Source: an uncultured Clostridia bacterium
Lineage (GTDB): Bacteria; Bacillota; Clostridia; Christensenellales; Borkfalkiaceae
Direction of reading: 5' to 3'
DNA length: 64,000 nt
Assembly: GCA_934271065.1 (NCBI GenBank)
Contig: CAKQQQ010000004.1
Span: 62,001-126,000 of the forward strand
The stretch's first letter is position 1. The number at the start of each line of letters is the position of its first letter. The notes below the pieces were generated by a model. It was not told the DNA's origin. It made no database searches and saw only the letters and a list, made by a program, of their open reading frames with translations. The position numbers and the translations under genes are program-made. Of this stretch, positions 25,254 to 33,369 are shown piece by piece.

Positions 25254-25868
25254 TCATTTTTTCAGTTTAATTATTTTGTAACTCAGCATAGTTACGAGTT
25301 CGGCGGGAAGTAAAATCGCGAATATCCACGGGAAGGCTCTGCCCGTAAGACGCAGCGGAATTAAAAAGGCGTCGAGCGTCAGCGACGCTATCAGCAGAGT
25401 AACCGCCCAGAATTGACACGATTTCGGCGCCCACATCGACGCGAAAACTATCGCCACGATCGCCGCGGCTGGCAAGGGGTAGACGTAACAGTAAACGAGA
25501 TTTGCGAGAAGGTTGCCAAACAGCGACTGAACGATTGCGAAGATTACCGTCTCGACCGCCGCTATCGCTATAAAGGTTATCGCCGCGATTAGCAGCCGAT
25601 TGCGTTTTTTAACGGCTTTCGCGTAAGAAGTCTGTTCGGCGATAACGTCGGGTTCGGTTCGTTCGGTCACGAGAAAATCGAGCGTCACGCCGAAGAGTTC
25701 GGCAATGGACATAAGCACCGTGACGTCGGGTATCGACTCGCCGCGTTCCCATTTGGAAACCGCCTTGTCGGAATAATTTATCTTTTCGGCAAGTTCGATT
25801 TGCGTCAATTTCATCTGTTTTCTCAAAGATATTAAGTTTTGAGCGAAAATAATTTTAACGTCTTGCAT
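25254..25868 (-). CDS. XRE-family regulator with membrane domain
   Basis: I start at ATG 25868 (204 aa) with GGAG 6 nt before it; longer frames exist but lie over the promoter. Residues 10-65 form a Cro/C1-type helix-turn-helix (MKLTQIELAEKINYSDKAVSKWERG). Four TM segments follow from about residue 90 to the end. Such membrane-anchored XRE proteins are common in Clostridia and sense the envelope or a partner protein. It is divergent from the MFS gene; a 68-bp repeat lies between their promoters and is a candidate binding region. Confidence 0.82.
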   Translation of the reverse strand: MQDVKIIFAQNLISLRKQMKLTQIELAEKINYSDKAVSKWERGESIPDVTVLMSIAELFGVTLDFLVTERTEPDVIAEQTSYAKAVKKRNRLLIAAITFIAIAAVETVIFAIVQSLFGNLLANLVYCYVYPLPAAAIVAIVFASMWAPKSCQFWAVTLLIASLTLDAFLIPLRLTGRAFPWIFAILLPAELVTMLSYKIIKLKK

Positions 25869-25896
25869 AAACGACTCCGATCGGTAGTTCATCGTA

Positions 25897-25925
25897 ATTT
25901 TAGCATATATGACGATAAAAATCAA
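25897..25925 (-). promoter_or_regulatory. Promoter of the XRE regulator gene
   Basis: On the minus strand TTGATT (25925-25920), 17 bp and an extended -10 TGC-TAAAAT (25902-25897). Transcription would start about 25 nt before the chosen ATG, which supports that start. Confidence 0.7.
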
Positions 25926-25950
25926 ACGATTATACGGCGAAATAGTATTT

Positions 25951-26018
25951 TTTTGGCGAAACGCCACGAAATTCTACCCGCGGTAGAGAAAAAAACAACG
26001 CCGTAGAAAGACAAAAAA
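25951..26018. repeat. 68-bp repeat, copy 1 (upstream of the MFS gene)
   Basis: This 68-bp stretch matches 27416-27483 at 62 of 68 positions without gaps. It contains two small inverted repeats, GGCG-AAA-CGCC and TCTACC-CGC-GGTAGA. It sits between the XRE promoter and the MFS promoter, and the other copy sits upstream of the SGNH hydrolase gene. Shared operator or remnant of a duplication are both possible. Confidence 0.85.
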
Positions 26019-26061
26019 CGCAATTTGCGACGGAATTTTTATTCACACGGGCGGCGAATTA

Positions 26062-26090
26062 TTGACTTTGGCGTTTGAACGGGATATAAT
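26062..26090 (+). promoter_or_regulatory. Promoter of the MFS gene
   Basis: TTGACT (26062-26067), 17 bp and TATAAT (26085-26090). The start near 26097 gives a long 137-nt leader. Confidence 0.8.
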
Positions 26091-26096
26091 CGGCGT

Positions 26097-26233
26097 GATT
26101 GTCGGGGCGCGCTGCGAAAACGGGCGAACGACAAGCGCGACAATCGCCTGCGGCTGAAAACCCGTAAGATTTACCGTAAAATTTACTGAAAATACGCAAA
26201 CCGTTTTTTCGGGATCGTGGAGAATTAAGAAAT
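26097..26233 (+). promoter_or_regulatory. Structured 5' leader of the MFS gene, unknown type
   Basis: The 137-nt leader can form a stem between GATTGTCG (near 26097) and CGACAATC (about 40 nt further on), and has other GC-rich pairings before GTGGAG at the ribosome site. I recognise no riboswitch class in it. It may only be folding of a GC-rich leader. Confidence 0.35.
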
Positions 26234-27412
26234 ATGTACTCGCTTTTACTTGCTCTTATTTATATCGCGTTTATAAGTCTGGGTTTGCCCGATTCGCTTC
26301 TCGGCTCGGGCTGGCCGATTATGCACGAAGAACTCGGCGTTCCCGTATCTTTTATGGGCATCGTAACCATGGTTATTTCGGGCGGAACGATCGTATCCAG
26401 CCTTTTTTCAGATAAATTGACGGCGAAGTTAGGGACGAAAATCGTAACCGTTATAAGCGTTTTTCTGACCGTTATCGCCTTGTTTGGTTTTTCGTTTTCA
26501 AAAAATTTTCCGATGCTGATCGTTTTTGCGATTCCTTACGGGTTAGGCGCAGGCGCGATAGACGCCGCGCTTAATAATTACGTCGCGCTACACTATAAGG
26601 CAAGGCATATGAGTTGGCTGCATTGCTTTTGGGGCGTCGGAACGATCGCAAGCCCGTTTATTATGGGGTACGCTTTAAGGCGTACGGTATGGAACGACGG
26701 ATATCGTATCGTCGGTTTCATTCAACTTGCGATAGCGTTGCTTCTGCTCGTAACGCTTCCCGTATGGAGAGTAAACGAATCTTCCGCGCAAGTAACGAAA
26801 AAAAGTTTAGGAATAACCGACGCGCTTAAAATAAAAGGCGTTCCGTTCCTTTTAATCGGATTTTTTGCTTACTGCGCCGCGGAAGCAACCGCTATGCAAT
26901 GGGCAAGCACTTACTTCGTAGAAGTGAAGGGCGTCGCCGCCGACAGAGCGGCAACGTTTGCGTCGTTGTTTTATATCGGCATTACCGCGGGAAGATTTAT
27001 TTGCGGTTTTATAACCGACAAACTCGGCGACAGAAAACTGATAATAATCGGAACGGCGGTGGTTTTTTCCGGAATAGTCGCGTTGTCGTTGCCGATAAAT
27101 TCGTATATAACCGCAGTTATCGCTTTTATCGCGATCGGGGTAGGCTGCGCGCCGATTTATCCCTGTATCATTCATTCCACGCCGCAAAATTTCGGCGCTG
27201 AAAATTCCGGCGCGATTATCGGTATACAAATGGCAAGCGCGTACGTCGGAACTACGTTCGCTCCGCCGCTTTTCGGCTTAATCGGCAGGGCGGTCGGCTT
27301 TTCGATAATGCCTTTGTATTTATCGGTATTTACGGCTTTAATGATAATTATGGTCGAAACGACTTTCCGTATCGCTAAAAAAAACGGAGAAGCGTTACTT
27401 AGTAAAAATTAA
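26234..27412 (+). CDS. Major facilitator superfamily transporter
   Basis: The 392-aa protein has twelve predicted TM helices in two halves. It begins with FISLGLPDSLLGSGWPIMHEEL and has the loop motif DKLTAKLGTK between helices 2 and 3 and DKLGDRKLI between helices 8 and 9. This resembles the fucose/sugar-type MFS group. A short GTGGAG lies before the ATG. Because 68-bp repeats flank the gene, it may have been inserted or duplicated as a unit, or share control with the SGNH hydrolase. The substrate is unknown. Confidence 0.9.
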   Translation: MYSLLLALIYIAFISLGLPDSLLGSGWPIMHEELGVPVSFMGIVTMVISGGTIVSSLFSDKLTAKLGTKIVTVISVFLTVIALFGFSFSKNFPMLIVFAIPYGLGAGAIDAALNNYVALHYKARHMSWLHCFWGVGTIASPFIMGYALRRTVWNDGYRIVGFIQLAIALLLLVTLPVWRVNESSAQVTKKSLGITDALKIKGVPFLLIGFFAYCAAEATAMQWASTYFVEVKGVAADRAATFASLFYIGITAGRFICGFITDKLGDRKLIIIGTAVVFSGIVALSLPINSYITAVIAFIAIGVGCAPIYPCIIHSTPQNFGAENSGAIIGIQMASAYVGTTFAPPLFGLIGRAVGFSIMPLYLSVFTALMIIMVETTFRIAKKNGEALLSKN

Positions 27413-27415
27413 AAA

Positions 27416-27483
27416 TTTTGGCGAAACGCCGCGAAATTCTACCTGCGGTAGAGTAAAAAATGACGCCGTAGAAAGAGAAAAAA
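27416..27483. repeat. 68-bp repeat, copy 2 (between MFS and SGNH genes)
   Basis: Second copy of 25951-26018, six substitutions, no gaps. It begins 4 bp after the MFS stop codon and lies about 50 bp before the putative promoter of the SGNH hydrolase gene. The palindrome TCTACC-TGC-GGTAGA is kept. Confidence 0.85.
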
Positions 27484-27533
27484 TCGCTCTACGCGCAGGA
27501 TTTCCGGTTTATAAAAAATTTCGTAACGGTAGG

Positions 27534-27562
27534 TTGTAATTTGCCGCCCGACGGGTTAAGAT
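27534..27562 (+). promoter_or_regulatory. Putative promoter of the SGNH hydrolase gene
   Basis: TTGTAA (27534-27539), 17 bp and TAAGAT (27557-27562). The match is moderate. The start would be about 27569, 29 nt before the ATG. Confidence 0.5.
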
Positions 27563-27597
27563 GATATCGACGAGACCAAAACAAGGAGGACGTCGAT

Positions 27598-28287
27598 ATG
27601 AAAGACGCAATAATAACGCTGTTCGGCGATTCGATAGGCAAAGGAGTGTTTACCGACGGCGGAAAGATAGAAGTTATAAAGGATAACGCCGCGAAACTGT
27701 ATTCGGATTGGAGCGGCTTGGCAATCGACAACCGTTCGGGGTACGGGCAGTCGCTCAAACGGACGCTGGATAAGGGCGTAATCGACCGCTATATCGCCGA
27801 AGCGGATAAAAACGCGCGTAACGTGGCGGTGATAGAACTCGGCGGAAACGACGCGGACTTCGACTGGAAAGCGGTAGCCGCCGCGCCCGACGGAAAGCAT
27901 TTCCCCAAAACAAAAATCGAAGAGTTTTCCGCAATGTATAAAAAATTGCTTTCGGATCTTCGCGACGGCGGAATAGAGACGGTAGTCTGCACCATCGTGC
28001 CGATAAGTTCCGAGCGGTATTTCGAAAACGTGATAAGCAAGGTCGCCGACGGCGATAGCGTGCTTAAATATTTCCGCGGCGACGTGAACACCATTCATCG
28101 TCATCAGGAGATGTTCAATAACGAAATACTCAAAAACGCGTTCGCGTGCGGCGCGGACGTAATCGATTTGCGCCGTGAATTTCTCGATACCAACGAATTC
28201 GAGAACCTTATCTGCCGCGACGGAATACACCCCAACGCCGTCGGACACCGCGCGATTTTCGAAGCCGCGCGCGCGTTCGCGTCGTGA
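27598..28287 (+). CDS. SGNH/GDSL-family hydrolase
   Basis: The 229-aa protein has block I GDS with Ser12 (LFGDSIGKG), the Gly region RSGYGQS, block III with GGND (IELGGNDADFDW) and the catalytic Asp-X-X-His near the C-terminus (DGIHPNAVGH). It lacks a signal peptide, so it is cytoplasmic. Such enzymes are esterases or acetylhydrolases acting on sugars or lipids. AAGGAGG lies 9 nt before the ATG. A terminator and then a palindromic element (copy C) follow. Confidence 0.9.
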   Translation: MKDAIITLFGDSIGKGVFTDGGKIEVIKDNAAKLYSDWSGLAIDNRSGYGQSLKRTLDKGVIDRYIAEADKNARNVAVIELGGNDADFDWKAVAAAPDGKHFPKTKIEEFSAMYKKLLSDLRDGGIETVVCTIVPISSERYFENVISKVADGDSVLKYFRGDVNTIHRHQEMFNNEILKNAFACGADVIDLRREFLDTNEFENLICRDGIHPNAVGHRAIFEAARAFAS

Positions 28288-28326
28288 TAAATAATAAGAA
28301 CTGTGCAAAAACGTAAAAGAGCAACG

Positions 28327-28366
28327 CGCGGCGGATTTTCGGACGGCGAAAATCCGCCGCGTTTAT
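28327..28366 (+). terminator. Terminator of the SGNH hydrolase gene
   Basis: A 15-bp perfect stem (28327-28341 with 28347-28361), 5-nt loop, and a T-rich tail TTTATT. The palindromic element copy C begins right after it. Confidence 0.8.
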
Positions 28367-28369
28367 TAT

Positions 28370-28644
28370 GCCGTACAAAAATAATACGAACCTTGCAAAA
28401 ACGTCGCTATTTACGCGCTTTTTTGCAAATTCTCGTACGATGTACGTTCAGTACTACCGTTCTCGCCTTTGCAACAAATCATCGAAAATATCGGCGTTTT
28501 TGTTGCCGGCAAGTCTGACGGCGTGTTTTTAGGCTAAGACAAGGCGCGTAAGCGGGTTAATACTGCCCGTATAACCCGTGAGCGCAACGCGGTATTAGTC
28601 AAAAACACACCGACAGACCACGGTTCGTATTATTCTTGTACGGC
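28370..28644. mobile_element. Three-armed palindromic element, copy C (intergenic)
   Basis: The element runs from GCCGTACAAAAATAATACG to its complement, 23 bp with one A/C mismatch. The outer arms are again unrelated to the other copies. TA lies on both sides one base further out (28367-28368 and 28646-28647). Arm 1 pairs 28396-28412 with 28486-28502; arm 2 pairs 28523-28537 with 28595-28608. The apical part of arm 1 (GATGTACGTTCAGTACTACC) differs from copies A and B but sits at the same place. Arm 2 is close to that of copy B. No coding capacity. It lies just before the prmA promoter. Confidence 0.8.
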
Positions 28645-28669
28645 ATATCGTAATATACTACGCAATCGT

Positions 28670-28698
28670 TTGCGTTTTTCGCGGCCGTTTGTTATAAT
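28670..28698 (+). promoter_or_regulatory. Promoter of prmA, leaderless arrangement
   Basis: TTGCGT (28670-28675), 17 bp and TATAAT (28693-28698). The ATG of prmA at 28708 is only 9 nt after the -10 box, so transcription would start within about 3 nt of the start codon. There is no room for a Shine-Dalgarno. Confidence 0.65.
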
Positions 28699-28707
28699 GA
28701 ATCCGCT

Positions 28708-29655
28708 ATGAAATTTATCGAAGTTACCGTGTCGACGACGAACGAAGCGCAGGAACTCGTCGCCGACGTAATGTGGAATTACACCAACTACGGCGTTGCG
28801 ATAAGCGACGCGCTCGACGTGAAAGAACTCGTCGAAAACCGCCGCGAGACGTGGGATTATATCGACGAGAAAGTGCTTGAAGAGATGAACGCGTCCGTCA
28901 CGCTCGTAAAGGCGTACGTCGCGACGGATATAGCCGATAAAACCGTTCCGCTTATAGAAAAGGATCTGGCGGAACTCAGAACCCGCGCGGCGGGTTTCGT
29001 CTCCATGGGCAGTCTCGAACTCGTCAAAAGAGAAGTGGACGGCGACGACTGGATAGAAATATGGCGCAAGCACTATAAGCCGATGAAATTCGGGAATATA
29101 GTCGTTTGCCCCGCGTGGATAGACTACGCGCCGAAGACGGGCGAAATCAAGATTTTAATCGACAGCAATATGGCGTTCGGCACGGGCGAACACGAAACAA
29201 CGTCGACGGTACTCGAACTTATGCAGGAATACGTACGCGGCGCGGAGACGGTTATAGACGTAGGCACGGGTAGCGGAATACTCGGCATCGCGGCGGCAAA
29301 ACTCGGCGCGAAGCGCGTGTTTATGACGGATATAGACTACGTTGCCGTTAAAACGGCGGCGCATAACGCGGAGATGAACGGCGTTAAATCCGTCTGTGAA
29401 GTCTGTCTTAACGATCTGCTGAAAGGTAAAGACGTAAAAGGCGAAATCGTACTCGCCAACATTACCGCCGACGTGCTGCTCGCGCTGTCGCGCGACGTAG
29501 AACCGCGCGTGGCGGCAGGCGGGGTTATTATAATGAGCGGAATAATTAAGAGCAGAGCCGACGAAGTTATCGAAAGGTACTCTTCGCTCGGTTTCGCGCT
29601 CGAAAAAAGAAAGGACAAGGGCGAATGGGTTGCCGTCGCTATGAGAAAATTATGA
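28708..29655 (+). CDS. prmA: Ribosomal protein L11 methyltransferase
   Basis: The 315-aa enzyme trimethylates L11. It has the N-terminal substrate-binding domain (MKFIEVTVSTTNEAQELV) and the SAM-binding Rossmann domain (AFGTGEHETT, then VIDVGTGSGILGIAAAKLGA and LANITADVLL). The start fits the family's usual N-terminus, so the lack of a leader is not due to a wrong start. Its last codons overlap the ATG of mtaB (ATGA), which makes a two-gene operon. This pairing of prmA with a methylthiotransferase is common in Bacillota. Confidence 0.95.
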   Translation: MKFIEVTVSTTNEAQELVADVMWNYTNYGVAISDALDVKELVENRRETWDYIDEKVLEEMNASVTLVKAYVATDIADKTVPLIEKDLAELRTRAAGFVSMGSLELVKREVDGDDWIEIWRKHYKPMKFGNIVVCPAWIDYAPKTGEIKILIDSNMAFGTGEHETTSTVLELMQEYVRGAETVIDVGTGSGILGIAAAKLGAKRVFMTDIDYVAVKTAAHNAEMNGVKSVCEVCLNDLLKGKDVKGEIVLANITADVLLALSRDVEPRVAAGGVIIMSGIIKSRADEVIERYSSLGFALEKRKDKGEWVAVAMRKL

Positions 29656-30905
29656 AAGCGGTAGTATTTACGCTCGGCTGTAAGGTCAATTCGTGCGAAA
29701 GCGCGTCGCTTATAAACGGGCTTGAAAGTTTAGGGTACGAGACGAGCGACGAACTCTCTTACGCCGATCTGTACGTCATAAACACCTGCGCAGTCACCGC
29801 CGAAGCCGAAAAAAAATCGCGGCAGGCGATAGCGCGCGCAAGGAAGTATAACCCCGACTGCGAAGTGATAGTTACGGGTTGCGCTTCCGAAAAATCCCCC
29901 GACGCGTTCCTTAAAAAGAACAACGTAACGCTCGTTACCGGCGCGAAATCCAAAGACAAAATTCTGTCTATGCTCAAAGAGCGCGGCGCGCGGCTTACCG
30001 AAGAAGACGAGTATTACGAAGAATATCTGCCCGCCAAAACCGAGCGCGAACGCGCGTTCGTAAAGGTGCAGGACGGGTGCGATAATTTTTGCAGTTACTG
30101 TATCATTCCGTACCTGCGCGGCAGGTCGCGTTCGCGTAAAAGAGAGAACGTGCTGAAAGAGATAGAGTATCTTGCTCCGAGCGAAGCGGTGCTTACGGGC
30201 ATAAACCTTTCCGATTACGATAAAAACGGCGACGGACTCGAAGGTCTTATCGAAATGCTCAGGGCGGTCGATTGCAGAATACGGCTCGGCTCGCTCGAAG
30301 TGAACGTCATCACGACGAGTTTTATGCAGAACCTTAAAAACCTTAAAGACTTCGCGCCGCATTTTCATCTGTCGTTGCAGTCGGGCAGCAACGCCGTGTT
30401 AAAGAGTATGAACAGGCATTACGACCGCGACGAGTATAAGCGCAAGTGCGAACTCATCAGGGCGTATTTTCCGACGGCGGCGATCACTACCGATATAGTC
30501 GTCGGGTATTCCACCGAGACCGAAGAAGACTTTGCCGACAGCGTTTCTCTCGCCGAAGCAATCGGGTTTGCCGACGTGCATTGCTTCCCGTATTCCCGCC
30601 GCGAAGGCACGGTCGGCGCGAGACTGAAAGAACTTTCGCCGCAGGTCAAAAACGAGCGAATGCGGGTAATGACGGAAGTAAAAAACAAACTCAAAAAAGC
30701 CTTTATAGAGCGGAATATAGGTAGTATAGCCGAATTTATACCCGAAGAGAAAATCGACGGATATTCGGTCGGTTACAGCGGTAACTATATACGCTGTTAC
30801 GTCAAAGGCGACGTCGGAAAGGGTAAACGCGCGGTAAAACTCGTCGAGCCTTACGCCGACGGCGCGCTCGCCGTCTTAATCGGAAACGGCGGCAACGAAA
30901 AATAA
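29652..30905 (+). CDS. mtaB: tRNA (N6-threonylcarbamoyladenosine(37)-C2)-methylthiotransferase
   Basis: I take ATG 29652 (417 aa, MKAVVFTLGCKVNSCES), which overlaps the prmA stop. The protein has the N-terminal UPF0004 cluster domain (cysteines in GCKVN, NTCAVT and TGCASE), the radical-SAM cluster CDNFCSYC, and a C-terminal TRAM-like part. The GCKVN start, in place of GCQMN, marks it as MtaB rather than MiaB. It adds a methylthio group to t6A37 of ANN-decoding tRNAs. Confidence 0.94.
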   Translation: MKAVVFTLGCKVNSCESASLINGLESLGYETSDELSYADLYVINTCAVTAEAEKKSRQAIARARKYNPDCEVIVTGCASEKSPDAFLKKNNVTLVTGAKSKDKILSMLKERGARLTEEDEYYEEYLPAKTERERAFVKVQDGCDNFCSYCIIPYLRGRSRSRKRENVLKEIEYLAPSEAVLTGINLSDYDKNGDGLEGLIEMLRAVDCRIRLGSLEVNVITTSFMQNLKNLKDFAPHFHLSLQSGSNAVLKSMNRHYDRDEYKRKCELIRAYFPTAAITTDIVVGYSTETEEDFADSVSLAEAIGFADVHCFPYSRREGTVGARLKELSPQVKNERMRVMTEVKNKLKKAFIERNIGSIAEFIPEEKIDGYSVGYSGNYIRCYVKGDVGKGKRAVKLVEPYADGALAVLIGNGGNEK

Positions 30906-30963
30906 CGCCGCCGAAGAGAAATAAAGGGCGACTTTCGTCGCCCGTTCGAGATAAAACGCGTAA

Positions 30964-31002
30964 CTCTCCCCGCCCGAAACTACAGGTTTCGGGCGGGGAG
31001 AG
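30964..31002. terminator. Strong hairpin between convergent mtaB and asd
   Basis: A 17-bp perfect stem (30964-30980 with 30986-31002) with a 5-nt loop, followed by CGTGTTT. It separates genes that converge, so it probably ends transcription from both sides. A smaller 7-bp stem lies at 30926-30943. Confidence 0.7.
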
Positions 31003-31026
31003 CGTGTTTATCAGAAAGTAAAAGGT

Positions 31027-32007
31027 TTATTTATATTCCGCCGCTATTTTTTCCGCTATGACTACGGCGTTGTAAGCCGCGCCGCGCAAAAGGTTGTCGG
31101 CGTAGGTTATAAACGCTATTCCGTTTTCCGCCGCCGCGCTTTTTCTCAACCGCCCGACGAAAACCTTGCCCGTTCCGTTCGCCTGCGCGGCGTACGGAAC
31201 GTCCGTCGTAACCACACTTTCCGTTGCGGATAATTCTTTTCGGACGGAGTTTAAGTCGAAAGGCGTTTTCAGTACGGCTTCCACCGACACGGCGTGGCAG
31301 TTTTCGATGGGAACTCTCACGCAGGTTGCCGAAATCGCGGCGTCGGTTTTCAGGATTTTGCGCGTCTCCGCGCTCATCTTGCGTTCTTCTTCCGTGTACC
31401 CGTCGGGCAGAAATTCGCCTATCTGCGGTATGCAGGTTTCAGCCGTCGGCGCGGGGTAATATCTCGGCGAAAACCCGTTCCGCGTCAGTCGAAGGTCGGC
31501 TATTCCCTTTCGTCCGCTGCCGCTCACGGCTTGATAGGTAGTGTATATTATTCGCTCTATACCGTAGTTTCTTTCAAGTACGGACAGCGGAATAACCGCC
31601 TGAATCGTGGAGCAGTTGGGGTTTGCGATTATCCGACGCGCGTCAAGGTTTATATCCGAAAAGTTAATTTCGGGTACGACGAGCGGAATATCGTCGCCAT
31701 ATCTGAACGCCGACGAGTTGTCTATAACCGTCGCGCCTGCTCTTTCCGCCTTTTCGGCAAGCGAAAGGGATACGTCTTTGCCTGCGGCGAAGAAGACGAA
31801 ATCGAGCCCGTCGAAACACCCGTCCGTCGGCGTCGAAACGGGCAGATAACCGCCGTACGCGTACAGCCGTTTTCCTTGGCTTTTCGGCGAAGCGAACGCG
31901 CGCAATTCGCTTACGGGGAAGCCCCTTTTTTCCATAAGCGCGATAAAAGAGCCGCCTACCAGCCCCGTCGCGCCGACTACGCCTACGGCGTATTTTGATT
32001 TTTTCAT
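31027..32007 (-). CDS. asd: Aspartate-semialdehyde dehydrogenase
   Basis: The 326-aa enzyme makes aspartate semialdehyde for lysine/diaminopimelate, threonine and methionine synthesis. It has the NADP-binding motif GATGLVGG (about 12-19), the catalytic Cys132 in NPNCSTIQ and the active-site region CVRVPIENCHAV. It stands alone, not beside dapA or dapB. No lysine riboswitch is apparent in its short upstream region. Confidence 0.94.
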   Translation of the reverse strand: MKKSKYAVGVVGATGLVGGSFIALMEKRGFPVSELRAFASPKSQGKRLYAYGGYLPVSTPTDGCFDGLDFVFFAAGKDVSLSLAEKAERAGATVIDNSSAFRYGDDIPLVVPEINFSDINLDARRIIANPNCSTIQAVIPLSVLERNYGIERIIYTTYQAVSGSGRKGIADLRLTRNGFSPRYYPAPTAETCIPQIGEFLPDGYTEEERKMSAETRKILKTDAAISATCVRVPIENCHAVSVEAVLKTPFDLNSVRKELSATESVVTTDVPYAAQANGTGKVFVGRLRKSAAAENGIAFITYADNLLRGAAYNAVVIAEKIAAEYK

Positions 32008-32080
32008 ACCGTATTTATATGCCGCGAAAACGTTTTTCGTGAAAAATTACTTAAAAAAGCGAGTATAAAAATATATTTGC

Positions 32081-32112
32081 TTGAAAAATTTCGCGGGTTG
32101 TGTTAGTATAAT
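32081..32112 (+). promoter_or_regulatory. Promoter of the RNase H gene, leaderless arrangement
   Basis: TATAAT (32107-32112) lies only 6 nt before the ATG at 32119, so transcription should start at or within a base of the start codon. The best -35 is TTGAAA (32081-32086) with a long 20-bp spacer. The short distance is the notable point. Confidence 0.5.
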
Positions 32113-32118
32113 GGCGAT

Positions 32119-33369
32119 ATGTCTAAATATTACGCCGTCAAGGGCGAACAAAATTCAATATTCGATTCGTGGGACGAGTGTAAGGAATTTCTCAAAGACA
32201 AAAAGGGCTATAAGCAAAAAAGTTTCGCGAGCAGGGCGGAAGCCGAAGCGTATCTTCGCGGAGAAGACTTTTACGAAGAGTGCGTGCGGCTAGGCCGCGA
32301 AGCGGGGTACGTCTCGGCGTATACCGACGGCAGTTTCGAGCAGTCCCGAAACGCCTACTCTTACGGCGTGCTTACCTTCGATTTAAGCGGCGAAGTACGC
32401 GAGTTCAGCGGTCGGGGCGACAGGGCGGACTTTCTTTCGTCGCGGAACGTGGCGGGGGAAGCCGAAGGCGCGCTTGCCGCGATAAGATGGGCGTTCGTGA
32501 ACGGCTACGGGAAACTCAGGCTGTATCACGACTATTCCGGGCTTGGCGCGTGGGCGCGCGGCGAATGGGGCGCGAAAAGTCCCGTCGCGGCGTATTATAA
32601 AAAGCAGTACGACCGTTACGTCGGCGCGGTAAAGGTGGAGTTCGTACAGGTAAAGGGGCATAGCAACGACGCGTATAACGAGCGCGTCGATAAACTTGCC
32701 AAAGCCGCCCTGTTCGACGGCAAGATTCTGCCCGTGGAAGGGCTCGGCGCGAAGTTGGCGGGTACGGGCGAAGCGAGGCCGCTCGTACAGAAAATACACG
32801 CGCTGTACAAAAAAGCCGATTACGTCTACGTCCGCGACGGAGTTATTTTCAAACTGAAATGCGAGAAACTCGGCATATACGACCGTAACGGCATAACTTT
32901 GGTGTCGGGCGACGGAGACGAGATGTTTTTCGTGGCTATATCCGAACTCGTCAGAACGCGCGCGCCGATAGAGAGAATACGGCTTATCGAATCGACTTTC
33001 GACGTGACCGTTACCGACGGTGCGAAGGGTACGGACCTTTCGCGCGCGCTGCTTAAAAGCCGTAAATATTACCCGTCGCTGTGCGTGGTGTTCGCGCTCG
33101 ATTTCGTTGCCGATTCCATACTCGAACGGCTGCGGTATTTCGGGCAGAGAATAAGCAAAATATCGGCGGCGTTCGACAAGGACGAAAACGGCGAATACGT
33201 TATGACTATACGCGTGCCGGGCAAAGACGAACTGATAAAGGCGTACGACTTTTTATATAAACACAGACTCGGTTTCGCGGGGCTGGATCTCGATTACGAG
33301 AAAGCCGAAAAACTCGTGGACGAGTGCGAAGAAGTAACGCGATTCAAGTGCAGAGGGTTTTATGGATAA
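32119..33369 (+). CDS. Ribonuclease H with N-terminal viroplasmin domain and long C-terminal extension
   Basis: The 416-aa protein begins with a caulimovirus viroplasmin-type domain (YYAVKGEQNSIFDSWDECKEF, 4-48) that binds RNA-DNA hybrids. The RNase HI domain follows with Asp70 (AYTDGSF), Glu114 or 116, Asp138 (YHDYS), His181 and Asp191 (ERVDKLAKAA). The last 200 residues or so are extra and I do not recognise them; usual enzymes of this type end near residue 200. It removes RNA from hybrids. Its stop overlaps the CdaR-type gene by 8 nt. Confidence 0.87.
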   Translation: MSKYYAVKGEQNSIFDSWDECKEFLKDKKGYKQKSFASRAEAEAYLRGEDFYEECVRLGREAGYVSAYTDGSFEQSRNAYSYGVLTFDLSGEVREFSGRGDRADFLSSRNVAGEAEGALAAIRWAFVNGYGKLRLYHDYSGLGAWARGEWGAKSPVAAYYKKQYDRYVGAVKVEFVQVKGHSNDAYNERVDKLAKAALFDGKILPVEGLGAKLAGTGEARPLVQKIHALYKKADYVYVRDGVIFKLKCEKLGIYDRNGITLVSGDGDEMFFVAISELVRTRAPIERIRLIESTFDVTVTDGAKGTDLSRALLKSRKYYPSLCVVFALDFVADSILERLRYFGQRISKISAAFDKDENGEYVMTIRVPGKDELIKAYDFLYKHRLGFAGLDLDYEKAEKLVDECEEVTRFKCRGFYG

